A stretch of DNA of 64,000 bases from Caloramator proteoclasticus DSM 10124 (GCF_900129265.1 NZ_FQVG01000003.1:35931-99930); one strand, 5' to 3'. Numbered from the stretch's first letter, positions 17,599 through 27,027 are shown. Made by a program: numbers and translations. The notes: a model not told the origin generated them from the sequence alone.

Positions 17599-20500
17599 TT
17601 AAATGTTATCTTTCTTCTTTCTAATTAAAAGTAATGATATACCACATAAAATTAATACAAAACTTATTAAAACCAATATATTTGCATCTAATAATTGTCC
17701 TGTTTTAGGTAAATTTTCAATAGATTCATTTTGATTATTTTGTTCATTGTTTTTATCACTTTCTTCTGTATTTTTATTATCTTTATTCTTTAGTTCTAAT
17801 AACTTTTCTTCAAGTGCAATCAGTTTATTAAGATTTACAATATTTGAATCATTATTTGCTATATTTACTAAGCTTCTTGCATTTTTTATAGCGTCTTCAT
17901 CTTCTAAAGTCAAATTCTCAACATCTGGCAATGAAGCTATCGCATCTATTGCAGCTTGTTCTTTTGCATATTGGTTTGCCTGTTCTTCTGATACCTTTGA
18001 ATCAATAAATTTTCTCATTGCTGCCTTCAGCTCATCAGTTGTACTTTCAATTAGATCTTTATCTAAATTTTCATCTTTTAAAATGTTAACAGCCTTATCA
18101 ATTACAATTCTAAATTTAGCTTTTGAACCCTCTAAATAATTTCCTTGTTTTTTTCCTTCATCTGCACTATTAAACAAATCTTCAGACATTAAAATTAAAA
18201 GCTTTAAAGGATTATTTTCTTGATTGTTAGTTTGATTGTACACATTAACAAGCTCAACGTTAGTATAATAAGTCATTAGTATCTTATCATATGTCCATCC
18301 TTTATCTGATAAGCCCTTTGCTCCATATTGACTCATTCCTACTCCATGTCCGTTTCCTCCACCATAGAAAACAACACTAATTAAATTATTATTTTCATCT
18401 TTAATCGTATCGAATGTAAAGAAGGCAGATGGTAATATACTATAATTCTTTAATGAACTTGCATTATAGTCTTGTGATCCTCCTGTTGCCCTATATAAAA
18501 TTACATCACTCCCCTTTGTATCTACTGCTCTTGGTCTTATGATAAATCTTATATTAAATTCTTTAACTATCTTATACGTTCCAGTAGTACCTACAATAAC
18601 AAGTTCTGTTATATTGCCTCCTTCTCCACGTTTAGCGACATACATATTTAGTATTTCACCTGTTCCTTCTTCAGGTATTGGTTTGCTTATAAAGTTTCCA
18701 TCTGAATCTTTAGTAAGTATAAATTGTGGATCAGCTTCATACCTTAACTTTATATTAGAATTTATTGTGTTTTGTAATTCTTGTTTACTCAAGCTTAGTT
18801 TCCATCTAAACCATGCTGAATCAGAATCATACGCCCTTAATGATATATTTTTATAAAACTCCGAAATTTCCTTTTCATCTTGTGTATTAATAGTTAATAA
18901 TTTTGTATTATCTTGTGGATCAAATGTATAACTTCTGCCTATCAAATATGGAACTCGAATTCCTGGGAACATATTAGAGACTGGTTCTGACCATACTTCA
19001 TGTTTTGCTGCACTATACCCTCCTGAAGTTGAATAATACCTTGCATCAACAAGTTGATCTCCATTTTTCATAACCATTCCTTTTGTTTCATTTACTGCTT
19101 GAGTAGCTGTTGGATTCTCGGGAGTATTGTTATATACTTGGCTTAACGTACTATCATCTACATGAAATCCTCTATCTGCAAATCTGCTGCTAAAATAATC
19201 TCCTAATGCATATGTTCTTGCTGCTACTGCTTGTGCCTTTAATGCTTCTAATCCAAATGATGCTGGCATTTCACTTGGTACAACCTGATATAAATACTTT
19301 TCAATTTGTATTTCATTTATTAAATTTAGTTTATCACCATTTTTAGATAGAGTAATTTCTAATGTTCCTCTGTAGGAAGGATTAAATACGGGGCTTCCTC
19401 TTCTTAATGTCGTAACAGTTATTTTTTCATCTTCATTAATAGGTTCAGCATATAATCTATTCAAAGTTTTATAAATTAAATTTCCGTTCTTGTATACTGA
19501 AATTTTCCCTTCTTCAACTTTGAAACTTATTAAATCATTATTTAATATATCAAAGCTAACATTGCTTTTTTTATCTATTAACTTAAATCCACTTGATGCC
19601 TTCATTTCAATATTTAAATAATCAAGCAAATTAATATCTGCTGGATTGTTTACATCACTTCTTATTCCAATTCTTATCTTATCTATTTTTGTTTCTCCAT
19701 CAATTATTATCAAATCAACTTGATTATTCTTATTTAAATATAAAGTTACATTTTCAGCTCCAACCATAACATCTGATAAACTTTTTTCTATAACTTTATT
19801 ATCAAGAATTTGATATACAAGTACATCTTGTGCTATATCAAGATATCCTCTATATTCAAGTTCAATTTTATTATTAATTATATCCTTCAGCATTATCTTT
19901 TCTTTTATATACTGCACCTTAGGATAGAATACTAATTCTGGCCTGCTTTCATTATGCAACCTATCAAATGCTGTTACAGCATATACATATTGTTTATTTT
20001 TATCTGCTGAATTATCAATATAGGAATATTCCTCTTTATTGTTATCTCTTCTTACTATTCCAATAACATTGGATGGATTTTCTATATTTCCAAGGCTTTT
20101 TCCCTCAAATCTATATACTGCATAATATGTTGAATCATTGTTAAAATCATCTTTCCATAATACCTCTATTTTGTTTTCGCCTAATAATTTATATGAAACA
20201 TTTTGTACTTTATTTGGTGCCTTATCATCAATCCACGGCATAGCAGGTACAAATGCTTTTGTTTTAAAATAGTCATTCTTTATCTTGTCTGTATCACCTA
20301 AATTATTTAATCTTAATTGTTTTAAACTAAAGAACGAGCTACCCTTTACCTCGTTATATAATAAATTAAATTTAAGCTGATTTCCAATTTCTTCAGGATT
20401 CTTCCAATCGTTATCATTTGAATTTATTTTATAATTCGCATGTCCTATATATAAGTGACAATTTGTACCCTTTACAACATCTGCCCACCAATCTACAAGT

Positions 20501-21621
20501 TCTCCATATGGTGCAGCCGTAGTTCCAAAAGCCCAGTAAATTTGAGGAGTAATATAATCAATCCAGCCCTCTTTAACCCATTTCCTTGTATCAGCATATA
20601 TATCATCATAGCTTGCTGATGAAGTAATTGGTGTATGTGAACCTACACCTTCAGCACTACCTTCTGGATGCTTATCATAATGTCCCCAAATACCGAATGG
20701 ACTAATACCAAACTTAACATAAGGCTTCTTTTCTTTTATTGCTTTTGATACTTCCTTTATTAATGTATTAACATTATTTCTTCTCCAATCTTTTATATCA
20801 GTAAAACCTTGTCCATATTTTTGGAAGGTTTCTAAGTCTTCATTAGCATCACCAAAGTAATACGTTACTCCATTTCTTGTTACTTTATATGGGTAAAAAT
20901 AATCATCAAAATGAATTGCATCTACATCATACTTTTGAACAACTTCAACTATACTTTCTTTTATATAATTAATTACTTCAGGTTCCCCAGGGTTTAATAA
21001 AAGTTTACCATCAAACTTTAATACATATTGAGGATGCATTTTAGCCCAGTTATTATCTGCTAAAGTAGCTAAAATTTCATCTATAGTTTTATTAGGTTCA
21101 TATGTATTTGTAACTCTGTATGGATTAAACCAAGCATGAAACTCCATATTTCTTTCGTGTGTAACTTTTATCATCCATTCTAATGGATCCCAGCCAGGGT
21201 CTTTTCCTTGCACACCTGTTAGATATTCTGACCATGGATTTAAATCTGATTTATAAAATGCGTCTAACTTTGGTCTTACTTGAACTGTAATTGCATTAAA
21301 GTTCAATTCTTCAAATTCATCTAAAATCTTAAGATATTCTTGTTTAAATTCTTCTTCAGTTAAACCTGGTCTACTTGGAAAATCTAAATTTGTAACTGTT
21401 GATACCCAAGCTGTTCTAAACTGCCTTTTAAGTTGCTGATAATATTTAGGTATATAAACATTTTGTTGGTGAATTTGAATAGGTGTTTGAGTACCATATT
21501 TATATAATGGTACTACTTCACCTTCGAAAGCCTTTACTTTATACTGTCCTAAATTTAATACGGAAAAAAACATTAAAAATGCCATTAACCTTGAAAGAAG
21601 TCTAATTTTCACCTTACTCAT
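17599..21621 (-). CDS. Secreted LPXTG wall protein: GHL10 glycosidase plus SpoIID domain
   Basis: The 1340-residue protein starts with a signal peptide (1-32). A GHL10/DUF187 glycosidase-like domain (about 55-400) has FRTAWVSTV, HAWFNPYR, HFDDYFYP and GISPFGIWGHY. An FN3-like stretch follows (about 465-570). A SpoIID/LytB domain (about 770-1130) has PSEMPASFGLEALKAQAVAA with the catalytic-type Glu, YSTSGGYSA and GHGVGMSQYGAKGLS. A helical FIVAR-like region (about 1160-1290), LPKTG at 1304-1308, a membrane segment and a basic tail finish it. GHL10 member DigH cuts denuded glycan strands, and SpoIID is a lytic transglycosylase making anhydroMurNAc ends. Anchored outside, it would feed the salvage operon; a sigma-54 box precedes it. 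Confidence 0.92.
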   Translation of the reverse strand: MSKVKIRLLSRLMAFLMFFSVLNLGQYKVKAFEGEVVPLYKYGTQTPIQIHQQNVYIPKYYQQLKRQFRTAWVSTVTNLDFPSRPGLTEEEFKQEYLKILDEFEELNFNAITVQVRPKLDAFYKSDLNPWSEYLTGVQGKDPGWDPLEWMIKVTHERNMEFHAWFNPYRVTNTYEPNKTIDEILATLADNNWAKMHPQYVLKFDGKLLLNPGEPEVINYIKESIVEVVQKYDVDAIHFDDYFYPYKVTRNGVTYYFGDANEDLETFQKYGQGFTDIKDWRRNNVNTLIKEVSKAIKEKKPYVKFGISPFGIWGHYDKHPEGSAEGVGSHTPITSSASYDDIYADTRKWVKEGWIDYITPQIYWAFGTTAAPYGELVDWWADVVKGTNCHLYIGHANYKINSNDNDWKNPEEIGNQLKFNLLYNEVKGSSFFSLKQLRLNNLGDTDKIKNDYFKTKAFVPAMPWIDDKAPNKVQNVSYKLLGENKIEVLWKDDFNNDSTYYAVYRFEGKSLGNIENPSNVIGIVRRDNNKEEYSYIDNSADKNKQYVYAVTAFDRLHNESRPELVFYPKVQYIKEKIMLKDIINNKIELEYRGYLDIAQDVLVYQILDNKVIEKSLSDVMVGAENVTLYLNKNNQVDLIIIDGETKIDKIRIGIRSDVNNPADINLLDYLNIEMKASSGFKLIDKKSNVSFDILNNDLISFKVEEGKISVYKNGNLIYKTLNRLYAEPINEDEKITVTTLRRGSPVFNPSYRGTLEITLSKNGDKLNLINEIQIEKYLYQVVPSEMPASFGLEALKAQAVAARTYALGDYFSSRFADRGFHVDDSTLSQVYNNTPENPTATQAVNETKGMVMKNGDQLVDARYYSTSGGYSAAKHEVWSEPVSNMFPGIRVPYLIGRSYTFDPQDNTKLLTINTQDEKEISEFYKNISLRAYDSDSAWFRWKLSLSKQELQNTINSNIKLRYEADPQFILTKDSDGNFISKPIPEEGTGEILNMYVAKRGEGGNITELVIVGTTGTYKIVKEFNIRFIIRPRAVDTKGSDVILYRATGGSQDYNASSLKNYSILPSAFFTFDTIKDENNNLISVVFYGGGNGHGVGMSQYGAKGLSDKGWTYDKILMTYYTNVELVNVYNQTNNQENNPLKLLILMSEDLFNSADEGKKQGNYLEGSKAKFRIVIDKAVNILKDENLDKDLIESTTDELKAAMRKFIDSKVSEEQANQYAKEQAAIDAIASLPDVENLTLEDEDAIKNARSLVNIANNDSNIVNLNKLIALEEKLLELKNKDNKNTEESDKNNEQNNQNESIENLPKTGQLLDANILVLISFVLILCGISLLLIRKKKDNI

Positions 21622-21656
21622 TATCTTCCCCCCTCAACAGATTTGACATTTATAAA

Positions 21657-21672
21657 GCAAATATCATACCAA
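21657..21672 (-). promoter_or_regulatory. Sigma-54 promoter of the wall-protein gene
   Basis: On the minus strand TTGGTATGATATTTGC matches the -24/-12 pattern TGG(N)A(N)G-N4-TTGC with exact spacing. It ends 36 bases before the start codon, the same distance as in the PTS operon. It deviates from the consensus at two positions of the -24 box. Confidence 0.78.
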
Positions 21673-21730
21673 AATTTATATAATTTAAAAATTATTGTTT
21701 TACAAGGAAAATAATATTGTTAATGAGTCT

Positions 21731-21855
21731 ATTGATACATTTATAATTTATCTTTTGATACAATTAGCTCTTAATTTTTAATTTTATAACTAAATAAATA
21801 GTGATTTTGTGTATTAATGTATATTTTTATAAATACTTTGATACACAAAATCACT
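21731..21855. promoter_or_regulatory. Cluster of TTGATACA motifs and a 15-bp inverted repeat
   Basis: ATTGATACAT (21731), TTTTGATACAATT (21753) and CTTTGATACACAAAA (21836) repeat the core of the inverted repeat before the PTS operon. The last belongs to a perfect 15-bp inverted repeat (21800-21814 with 21841-21855) around a 26-base centre. Lying 60-200 bases upstream of the second sigma-54 box, these are candidate LevR-type binding sites. The rest of the gap 21622-21962 holds only this and the dehydrogenase terminator. Confidence 0.55.
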
Positions 21856-21894
21856 TAGATTCCTATTAATAAATTTTAGATTATTTAAAAAACT

Positions 21895-21929
21895 AAAAGC
21901 CCTATGACTTAAAATCTCATAGGGCTTTT
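21895..21929. terminator. Intrinsic terminator of the alcohol dehydrogenase gene
   Basis: AAAAGCCCTATGA and TCATAGGGCTTTT form a 13-bp stem with a 9-base loop, with A/T-tracts on both sides. It lies 33 bases after the dehydrogenase stop. Confidence 0.9.
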
Positions 21930-21962
21930 TAATTTTATAATACTCTAACAGTCTTTTAATCT

Positions 21963-23165
21963 TTATAGTGAATCCTCATATATCCTTCTTATTGTCTCCC
22001 TTGTTGCTGGAATTGGTGCCATACTTAAAAGTAAATCTAAACTTGGAGTATTCATTGCAAGGTCTGTTAACTTATCTAAGTCTTCCTCACCAAATCCCAA
22101 ATCAGTTAACTTTTCAACAAGTCCCATTTGATTTAACCAATTTTCCATTGCTTCTGCTGCATATTCTGCCTCTCCTGGAACGCCCATCAAATCAGGTGCA
22201 ATTGGCGATAATATGTCTGCTAAAACTTCTGAACAAGCTGGGTAAATATGCTTAATAACAGCAGGTAGAAGCATTCCAAGACCTAATCCGTGGGCAAGTT
22301 CTGGCTTTACAGCACTTAATGGATGCTCTAATGCGTGTGTAAAGTGTAATAGTCCATTATCAAAGGATATTCCTGCAATCATTGAAGCATATAGTAAATA
22401 GTATCTTGCTGTTAAGTCTTCTGGGTGCATAAGTGCCTGTGGAAGATATTTTGATATAAGTCTAAATGTTTCTTTTGCAAGAAGTACAGAATATGGGTTA
22501 GTTGATTTTGTTGTTGCTGCTTCTATAATGTGGTTTATTGCATCAACAGAAACATAAAGTGTTTGGTTTCTTGGAAGCATTGTCATAAGTGCTGGATCAT
22601 CTATTGAATAAAGAGGATATATGCAGTCATATGCAATTGCTGGCTTATATTCATTCTCTGGTATGCTAACAACTGCAAATCTATCTGCCTCTGTTCCTGT
22701 ACCGTGTGTTAAATTAATAGCAATTATAGGCACAGCTTTATTTGGTGTAAATTTGTATTCATAAAGCTCTTGACAGTTCTTGTCTGGATATTCTAATAAT
22801 ATAGCAACACTCTTTGCTGCATCTATTGGGCTTCCTCCACCAATACCAATTACAGCCTTTGCTCCAAGTTCTCTACCTAATTGTGTTGCCTCATCAACTT
22901 GATGGGTTGTTGGATTTGGAGTAACCTTGTTATATAGTGCATATTCTATTCCATATTCCTTAAATGCATCAACAACATACTTCCAAGCTCCTGTCTTTTC
23001 ATATGCACCTTTTCCTGTAACTACTACAACCTTGTCAATTCCTCTCTCTTTTAGGTCTTTGCAGATGTCAAAAATCTTCTTTATTGCTCCAACCCCAAAG
23101 AATACTGTTGTTTTACATCTAATTTCCCTTACTTCATTAATGGGCATTTTTGTTTCCCACAACAC
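21963..23165 (-). CDS. Iron-containing alcohol dehydrogenase
   Basis: The 400-residue NAD(P)-dependent dehydrogenase has the family's Rossmann-type motif GIGGGSPIDAAKSVAI (GGGS nucleotide loop). The metal-site pattern includes NLTHGTGTEADRF, DAINHIIEAAT and HFTHALEHPLSAVKPELAHGLGLGMLLP, whose histidines bind iron. It interconverts alcohols and aldehydes or ketones in the cytoplasm; substrate cannot be told from sequence. The GTG at 23165 follows GGGGGG at 6 bases, so it is preferred over the next TTG. It is a single-gene unit with its own terminator. Confidence 0.93.
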   Translation of the reverse strand: MLWETKMPINEVREIRCKTTVFFGVGAIKKIFDICKDLKERGIDKVVVVTGKGAYEKTGAWKYVVDAFKEYGIEYALYNKVTPNPTTHQVDEATQLGRELGAKAVIGIGGGSPIDAAKSVAILLEYPDKNCQELYEYKFTPNKAVPIIAINLTHGTGTEADRFAVVSIPENEYKPAIAYDCIYPLYSIDDPALMTMLPRNQTLYVSVDAINHIIEAATTKSTNPYSVLLAKETFRLISKYLPQALMHPEDLTARYYLLYASMIAGISFDNGLLHFTHALEHPLSAVKPELAHGLGLGMLLPAVIKHIYPACSEVLADILSPIAPDLMGVPGEAEYAAEAMENWLNQMGLVEKLTDLGFGEEDLDKLTDLAMNTPSLDLLLSMAPIPATRETIRRIYEDSL

Positions 23166-23306
23166 GTGTATCCCCCCTTTATTGTTAATATTTTAACTAT
23201 TTCTATATATTATTATATCAAACAGGATATTACTTTTCAATATTTTTCTGAATATTTTGCTTTTATCTTTTATCCTGTACTATAAACCATTCATCTTTAT
23301 ATAAAA

Positions 23307-23333
23307 AAGAAGCAGTTTATATCCCTGCTTCTT
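23307..23333 (-). terminator. Intrinsic terminator overlapping the MFS gene end
   Basis: On the minus strand AAGAAGCAG, loop GGATATAAA, CTGCTTCTT is followed by a T-run. The upstream arm is part of the last codons of the transporter gene. Confidence 0.85.
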
Positions 23334-24567
23334 CAATGTTGTTTTTATAAATCCTATTTACCCTCATAGACAGCAATACTGCAACTATGTATAAAATTAG
23401 ACTCGCATAAAATGGGAATATAGGATTTAGATTGTACATATATCCCGAAACATAACCTGCTGGAATTGAGATTAGGGCAATAAATGCACTGGCTGCTGAG
23501 AATATCTTTGCCCTCTCCCTCTCACCAATAACATTATTCCATATAGTTTCTCTAAATACTATTGTAATTAAGTTGCCTGCCGCCATAAATACAATGCTAA
23601 TAAATAATAATAAGTATTCTCTCGGCCTAACAAGTATTAAAAGCAGTACTCCAATAGTGTTAAAGGCTAAACCGTAAAATAAACTTTTCTTATCACCAAT
23701 TATTCTTAGCTTATCCATAAACACAAAATAGACTATCAAATTTACTACTGCTGAAATTCCTGGAACCATTGATGTTAATGATTCCTTTATACCTATAACA
23801 TCCTTTAAATAGACTGATTGAAAATACAAAAACGACATTTGAAGTTGTCCTATTAATAAAATAAAGAACATAAGAAGAGTAACCTTGCTTTTATAAAAAT
23901 ACACTATCGCCTCTTTATAATCCCTTATTTTATCCTTAACAGAAAACTCGCTGTGTTCCTTCATCATCCTCTTACCTATTTCTGTTTCCTTAACATACTT
24001 ATTTCTAATCAAAAACATTGTCGTCATACTAATACAGCCTAAACCATAAATTATCCTCATCGCATCCACAACACCAATTTTTTCTACTAAAACACCAGCA
24101 AGAGGAGCAAAAATTCCTGATGCTAAATTTATTATCATAATAAGGCTAAAAAAGTATACCCTTTTATCCTCTGGCGTATCCTCAATGGATAGACAAGTCC
24201 AAGAAATATAGGATATTTTATTGAAGGAATTTAAAATTACAGCAAGCAGGAAATACCAATAGTTTTGGGATATTGCCCAAACAAACATAGTCATACTCCA
24301 ACAAACAAGATCAAAAACAAGTGTTGTTCTCTTTCTACCAAATCTATCTGTTATTGGGCCTGCTACAAAGGATGTAATTACTGCAAGTGCCGCTGCAAGA
24401 GAGTTTAAAAATCCCATCTGCACCTCTGTTACATTTAAATGTTTCATATAAAGTGGCTGATAGAAAAAAATCATTCCTCCAAAAACAGCCCAAAGAGGCT
24501 CCATTATTATACTATAATAGGCATTGCCATCTAAACCTCCAAGTAGCCTTCGTCTTAAACTTTGCAC
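23317..24567 (-). CDS. Major facilitator superfamily transporter
   Basis: The 416-residue protein has about twelve hydrophobic segments and the MFS loop motif GPITDRFGRKRT between segments 2 and 3. A central hydrophilic loop (about 185-215) separates two six-helix halves. The cargo is not evident. The start is a GTG at 24567 after GGAGGGGG. It lies 18 bases downstream of the SRAP gene on the same strand, so they probably share a transcript. Confidence 0.88.
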   Translation of the reverse strand: MQSLRRRLLGGLDGNAYYSIIMEPLWAVFGGMIFFYQPLYMKHLNVTEVQMGFLNSLAAALAVITSFVAGPITDRFGRKRTTLVFDLVCWSMTMFVWAISQNYWYFLLAVILNSFNKISYISWTCLSIEDTPEDKRVYFFSLIMIINLASGIFAPLAGVLVEKIGVVDAMRIIYGLGCISMTTMFLIRNKYVKETEIGKRMMKEHSEFSVKDKIRDYKEAIVYFYKSKVTLLMFFILLIGQLQMSFLYFQSVYLKDVIGIKESLTSMVPGISAVVNLIVYFVFMDKLRIIGDKKSLFYGLAFNTIGVLLLILVRPREYLLLFISIVFMAAGNLITIVFRETIWNNVIGERERAKIFSAASAFIALISIPAGYVSGYMYNLNPIFPFYASLILYIVAVLLSMRVNRIYKNNIEEAGI

Positions 24568-24585
24568 CTCATCCCCCTCCTTGAT

Positions 24586-25200
24586 CTATAAAAAACTAAC
24601 ATTCTCATACCTTACCCTATCTTCCCTTTTGATAACCAGCCTCCCATTCTCAAAGGGCTTTAATAGATCCATTATACTTTTATCAAAGCCTTCATATAGG
24701 TATAATTCCTCATCCTTTTCATCTATTATAACAGGCATCCTATTATGAATTTCTCTCATATCATCATTTGGTTCGGTTGTTAGTATTGTTACACATCTTT
24801 TTATGCTTCCATCCTTGTCTTTAAAGTCCCTATAAATCCCTGCCAGTGAAAAAATATCTTCATCCTTTAAAGTTATTCTATATTTAATTTTTTTACCCTT
24901 TTCATTTTTCCACTCAAAAAATCCATTTACAGGCACTATGCACCTTCCTGATAAAAAGGCATTTTTAAAAAGAGGCTTATCTAATATAGTTTCACTTCTT
25001 GCGTTTATAACCCTTTTATTATCAAGCAAAAATCCCCACAAAAACACATCTGCCATTTTTTTATTCTCCTTTATTATAACAGGAAGATTGTCTCCTGGAA
25101 ATCCTTCTCCTTTTTTATATTCAAACCTATTATATTCTTGAACCATATACCTCTTCAAAATATCCTGAAAATCGCTCTCAAGAATAACTCTTCCACACAT
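24586..25200 (-). CDS. yedK: SRAP (SOS response-associated peptidase/HMCES) family protein
   Basis: The 204-residue protein matches the YedK/HMCES family, which forms a covalent link to abasic sites in single-stranded DNA and so shields them. The start is fixed by chemistry: the catalytic Cys must be residue 2, and MCGRVILE begins at 25200 after AGGAGGG. A 16-residue upstream extension in the same frame is only a translation of the 24-bp repeat. Other family blocks are INARSETI, RCIVPVNGFFEWK and ILTTEPNDDMREIHNRMPVII with the catalytic His. Confidence 0.96.
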   Translation of the reverse strand: MCGRVILESDFQDILKRYMVQEYNRFEYKKGEGFPGDNLPVIIKENKKMADVFLWGFLLDNKRVINARSETILDKPLFKNAFLSGRCIVPVNGFFEWKNEKGKKIKYRITLKDEDIFSLAGIYRDFKDKDGSIKRCVTILTTEPNDDMREIHNRMPVIIDEKDEELYLYEGFDKSIMDLLKPFENGRLVIKREDRVRYENVSFL

Positions 25201-25214
25201 ACTATCCCTCCTAA

Positions 25215-25238
25215 AAGTGCCACCCAGGTGAAATGTGA
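25215..25238 (+). repeat. 24-bp dispersed repeat, copy 2
   Basis: Identical to the minus-strand sequence of 2557-2580. Here it lies 15 bases upstream of the SRAP start codon, just beyond its ribosome site. Both copies have the same orientation relative to the minus-strand gene they adjoin only in position, not in direction. Confidence 0.7.
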
Positions 25239-25551
25239 CATTATTCATTTATTGTAACGAAGCTTTAGTATACACAGATCATTATAATGCCTCAATTTCA
25301 TTATAATATTATCATAATTAAAAAATGAAAAATATATATAATCAACTATTTACTTTCAATTTATTTTAATTTAATATCAAAAGACTTTGTTTGCAACTTA
25401 TAAATAAACTCACAAAGTAAAAACACAGCATAATTTGCTTTTATATGAATTTACAATAAAACATTTTTATACTATTTATTCTCAAATTTTCTATTTTAAC
25501 TTCTAAAGTTTTTTCTACCTTGGTTACCCCTTTATATAAATAAAAAATTAA

Positions 25552-25582
25552 GCCGCTTAAGTAACTAAATCACTTAAGTGGC
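25552..25582 (-). terminator. Terminator of the fructose-type PTS operon
   Basis: On the minus strand GCCACTTAAGT, a 9-base loop and ACTTAAGCGGC form an 11-bp stem with one G-T type mismatch. TTAATTTTTTATTT follows. Confidence 0.85.
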
Positions 25583-25606
25583 CAATTATTGTACTAATTA
25601 AAGCTG

Positions 25607-25921
25607 TTATTTATTTTTTAGTTGATTTACTGCCTCTTCTATTACAGCCTTTGCATTTTTTATTACCTTTTGAGCCTCAACTCTAAATATAGCCTTATCT
25701 TTAAACCTATTTTCTTCTTTAACTGCTACATCAGCTGCAAATATAACTAAATCTGCCTCATTTGCTTCTTTTTGAGATATTTTGTTTTCTATACCTATTG
25801 ATCCTTGTGTTTCTACTTTGATACTATATCCTAAGCTTTTTGCGGCTCTTTCTAATGCTTCTGCAGCCATATAAGTATGTGCTATCCCTGTTGGACAAGC
25901 TGTCACTGCTACTATCTTCAT
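25607..25921 (-). CDS. PTS fructose-family IIB component
   Basis: The 104-residue protein has the phosphocysteine motif AVTACPTGIAHTYMAAEAL typical of fructose IIB domains. It passes phosphate from IIA to the sugar bound by IIC. The ATG at 25921 has GAGGTG about 8 bases upstream; a GTG three codons earlier is the alternative. It is the last gene of a regulator-IIA-IIC-IIB operon. Confidence 0.94.
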   Translation of the reverse strand: MKIVAVTACPTGIAHTYMAAEALERAAKSLGYSIKVETQGSIGIENKISQKEANEADLVIFAADVAVKEENRFKDKAIFRVEAQKVIKNAKAVIEEAVNQLKNK

Positions 25922-25948
25922 TTGTCTCACCTCTCTATATTATAAAAC

Positions 25949-26974
25949 TTATTCCTCAACAACTTCAACATTCTTCTTTAATGCATTTACCATAAGTGCT
26001 GTCACAATAACACCTACAATAACAGCCACTATAAACATCAATCTATTATCTACAACTGGAAGAACTATTGGTCCACCATGCGGAGCATGATCCCCAACTT
26101 TACCTATAGCAGCAATTGCTGCACCTACTGCTGAACCAGTCATTATGGAAGGAATTACTCTTAATGGATCTGCTGCTGCAAAAGGAATTGCTCCTTCTGT
26201 TATACCAATTAACCCCATAGCAATTGCACCTATACCTGCTTCTTGCTCAGCCTTAGTATATTTTTTCTTGTTTAACAATGTTGCAACTCCCATTCCAAGT
26301 GGTGGTATACATATAGCTACAGCTACTGGTCCCATTATTGTTACTACACCTTCACCAATCATAGCTGCTGCAAACATAAATGCTACTTTATTAACTGGTC
26401 CACCCATATCAAACGCAATCATTGCTCCCATTATAAGTGCTAATACAACTGCGTTTCCAGTACTCATTGACTTTAACGTATTAGTTAAACTTGTCATTAA
26501 ACTACTTATTGGAGAACCTATAACATAAATCATTAAGAAACCTACAATTAGTGAAGTAAGTAAAGGTATAACAAATATTGGCATAATAGGTCTTAAGTTT
26601 TTATGAACTTTCCATCCTTTAATCCATCTTGCAGTATATCCCGCTATAAATCCTGCAACAATACCTCCTAAAAAGCCTGCTTTAAGATTGTTTGCAAGTA
26701 CACCACCTACAAGTCCAGGAGCTATACCCGGTCTATCTGCAATACCAAATGCTATAAATCCTGCAAGTACTGGAACCATCATACTAAAAGCTGCTACTCC
26801 TATATCCATCATACTTTTTAACATAGGATTTGTAACTACAGCACCCTCTCCTGCTTTAACACCGCTTAGTGCAATTGAAAATGCTATAAGCACACCACCA
26901 ATAACTACTATTGGTATCATATAGGACACACCAGTCATCAAATACTCTCTGATTTTCTTTAATTCTTCTTTCAT
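25949..26974 (-). CDS. PTS fructose-family IIC permease
   Basis: The 341-residue membrane protein matches stand-alone fructose-type IIC proteins: LMTGVSYMIPIVVIGGVLIA at the N-terminus, FAIADRPGIAPGLVGG-like GIADRPGIAPGLVGG, DMGGPVNKVAF and GITEGAIPFAAADP. About nine hydrophobic segments are visible. The ATG follows GAGGGGG. Fructose, mannitol-like polyols and 2-O-mannosyl glycerate are all carried by this family. No metabolic gene accompanies it, so the substrate stays open. Confidence 0.93.
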   Translation of the reverse strand: MKEELKKIREYLMTGVSYMIPIVVIGGVLIAFSIALSGVKAGEGAVVTNPMLKSMMDIGVAAFSMMVPVLAGFIAFGIADRPGIAPGLVGGVLANNLKAGFLGGIVAGFIAGYTARWIKGWKVHKNLRPIMPIFVIPLLTSLIVGFLMIYVIGSPISSLMTSLTNTLKSMSTGNAVVLALIMGAMIAFDMGGPVNKVAFMFAAAMIGEGVVTIMGPVAVAICIPPLGMGVATLLNKKKYTKAEQEAGIGAIAMGLIGITEGAIPFAAADPLRVIPSIMTGSAVGAAIAAIGKVGDHAPHGGPIVLPVVDNRLMFIVAVIVGVIVTALMVNALKKNVEVVEE

Positions 26975-27027
26975 TTTAAATCCCCCTCATTAATTTAATA
27001 TTTATTAGAACTAATAAGTCCTTCTGT

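Larger units (their letters stand above)
25201..25606. other. Gene-free stretch between SRAP gene and PTS operon
   Basis: About 400 very AT-rich bases without a credible gene. They contain the 24-bp repeat at 25215-25238, the probable promoter region of the SRAP gene and the terminator of the fructose PTS operon at 25552-25582. Confidence 0.7.
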
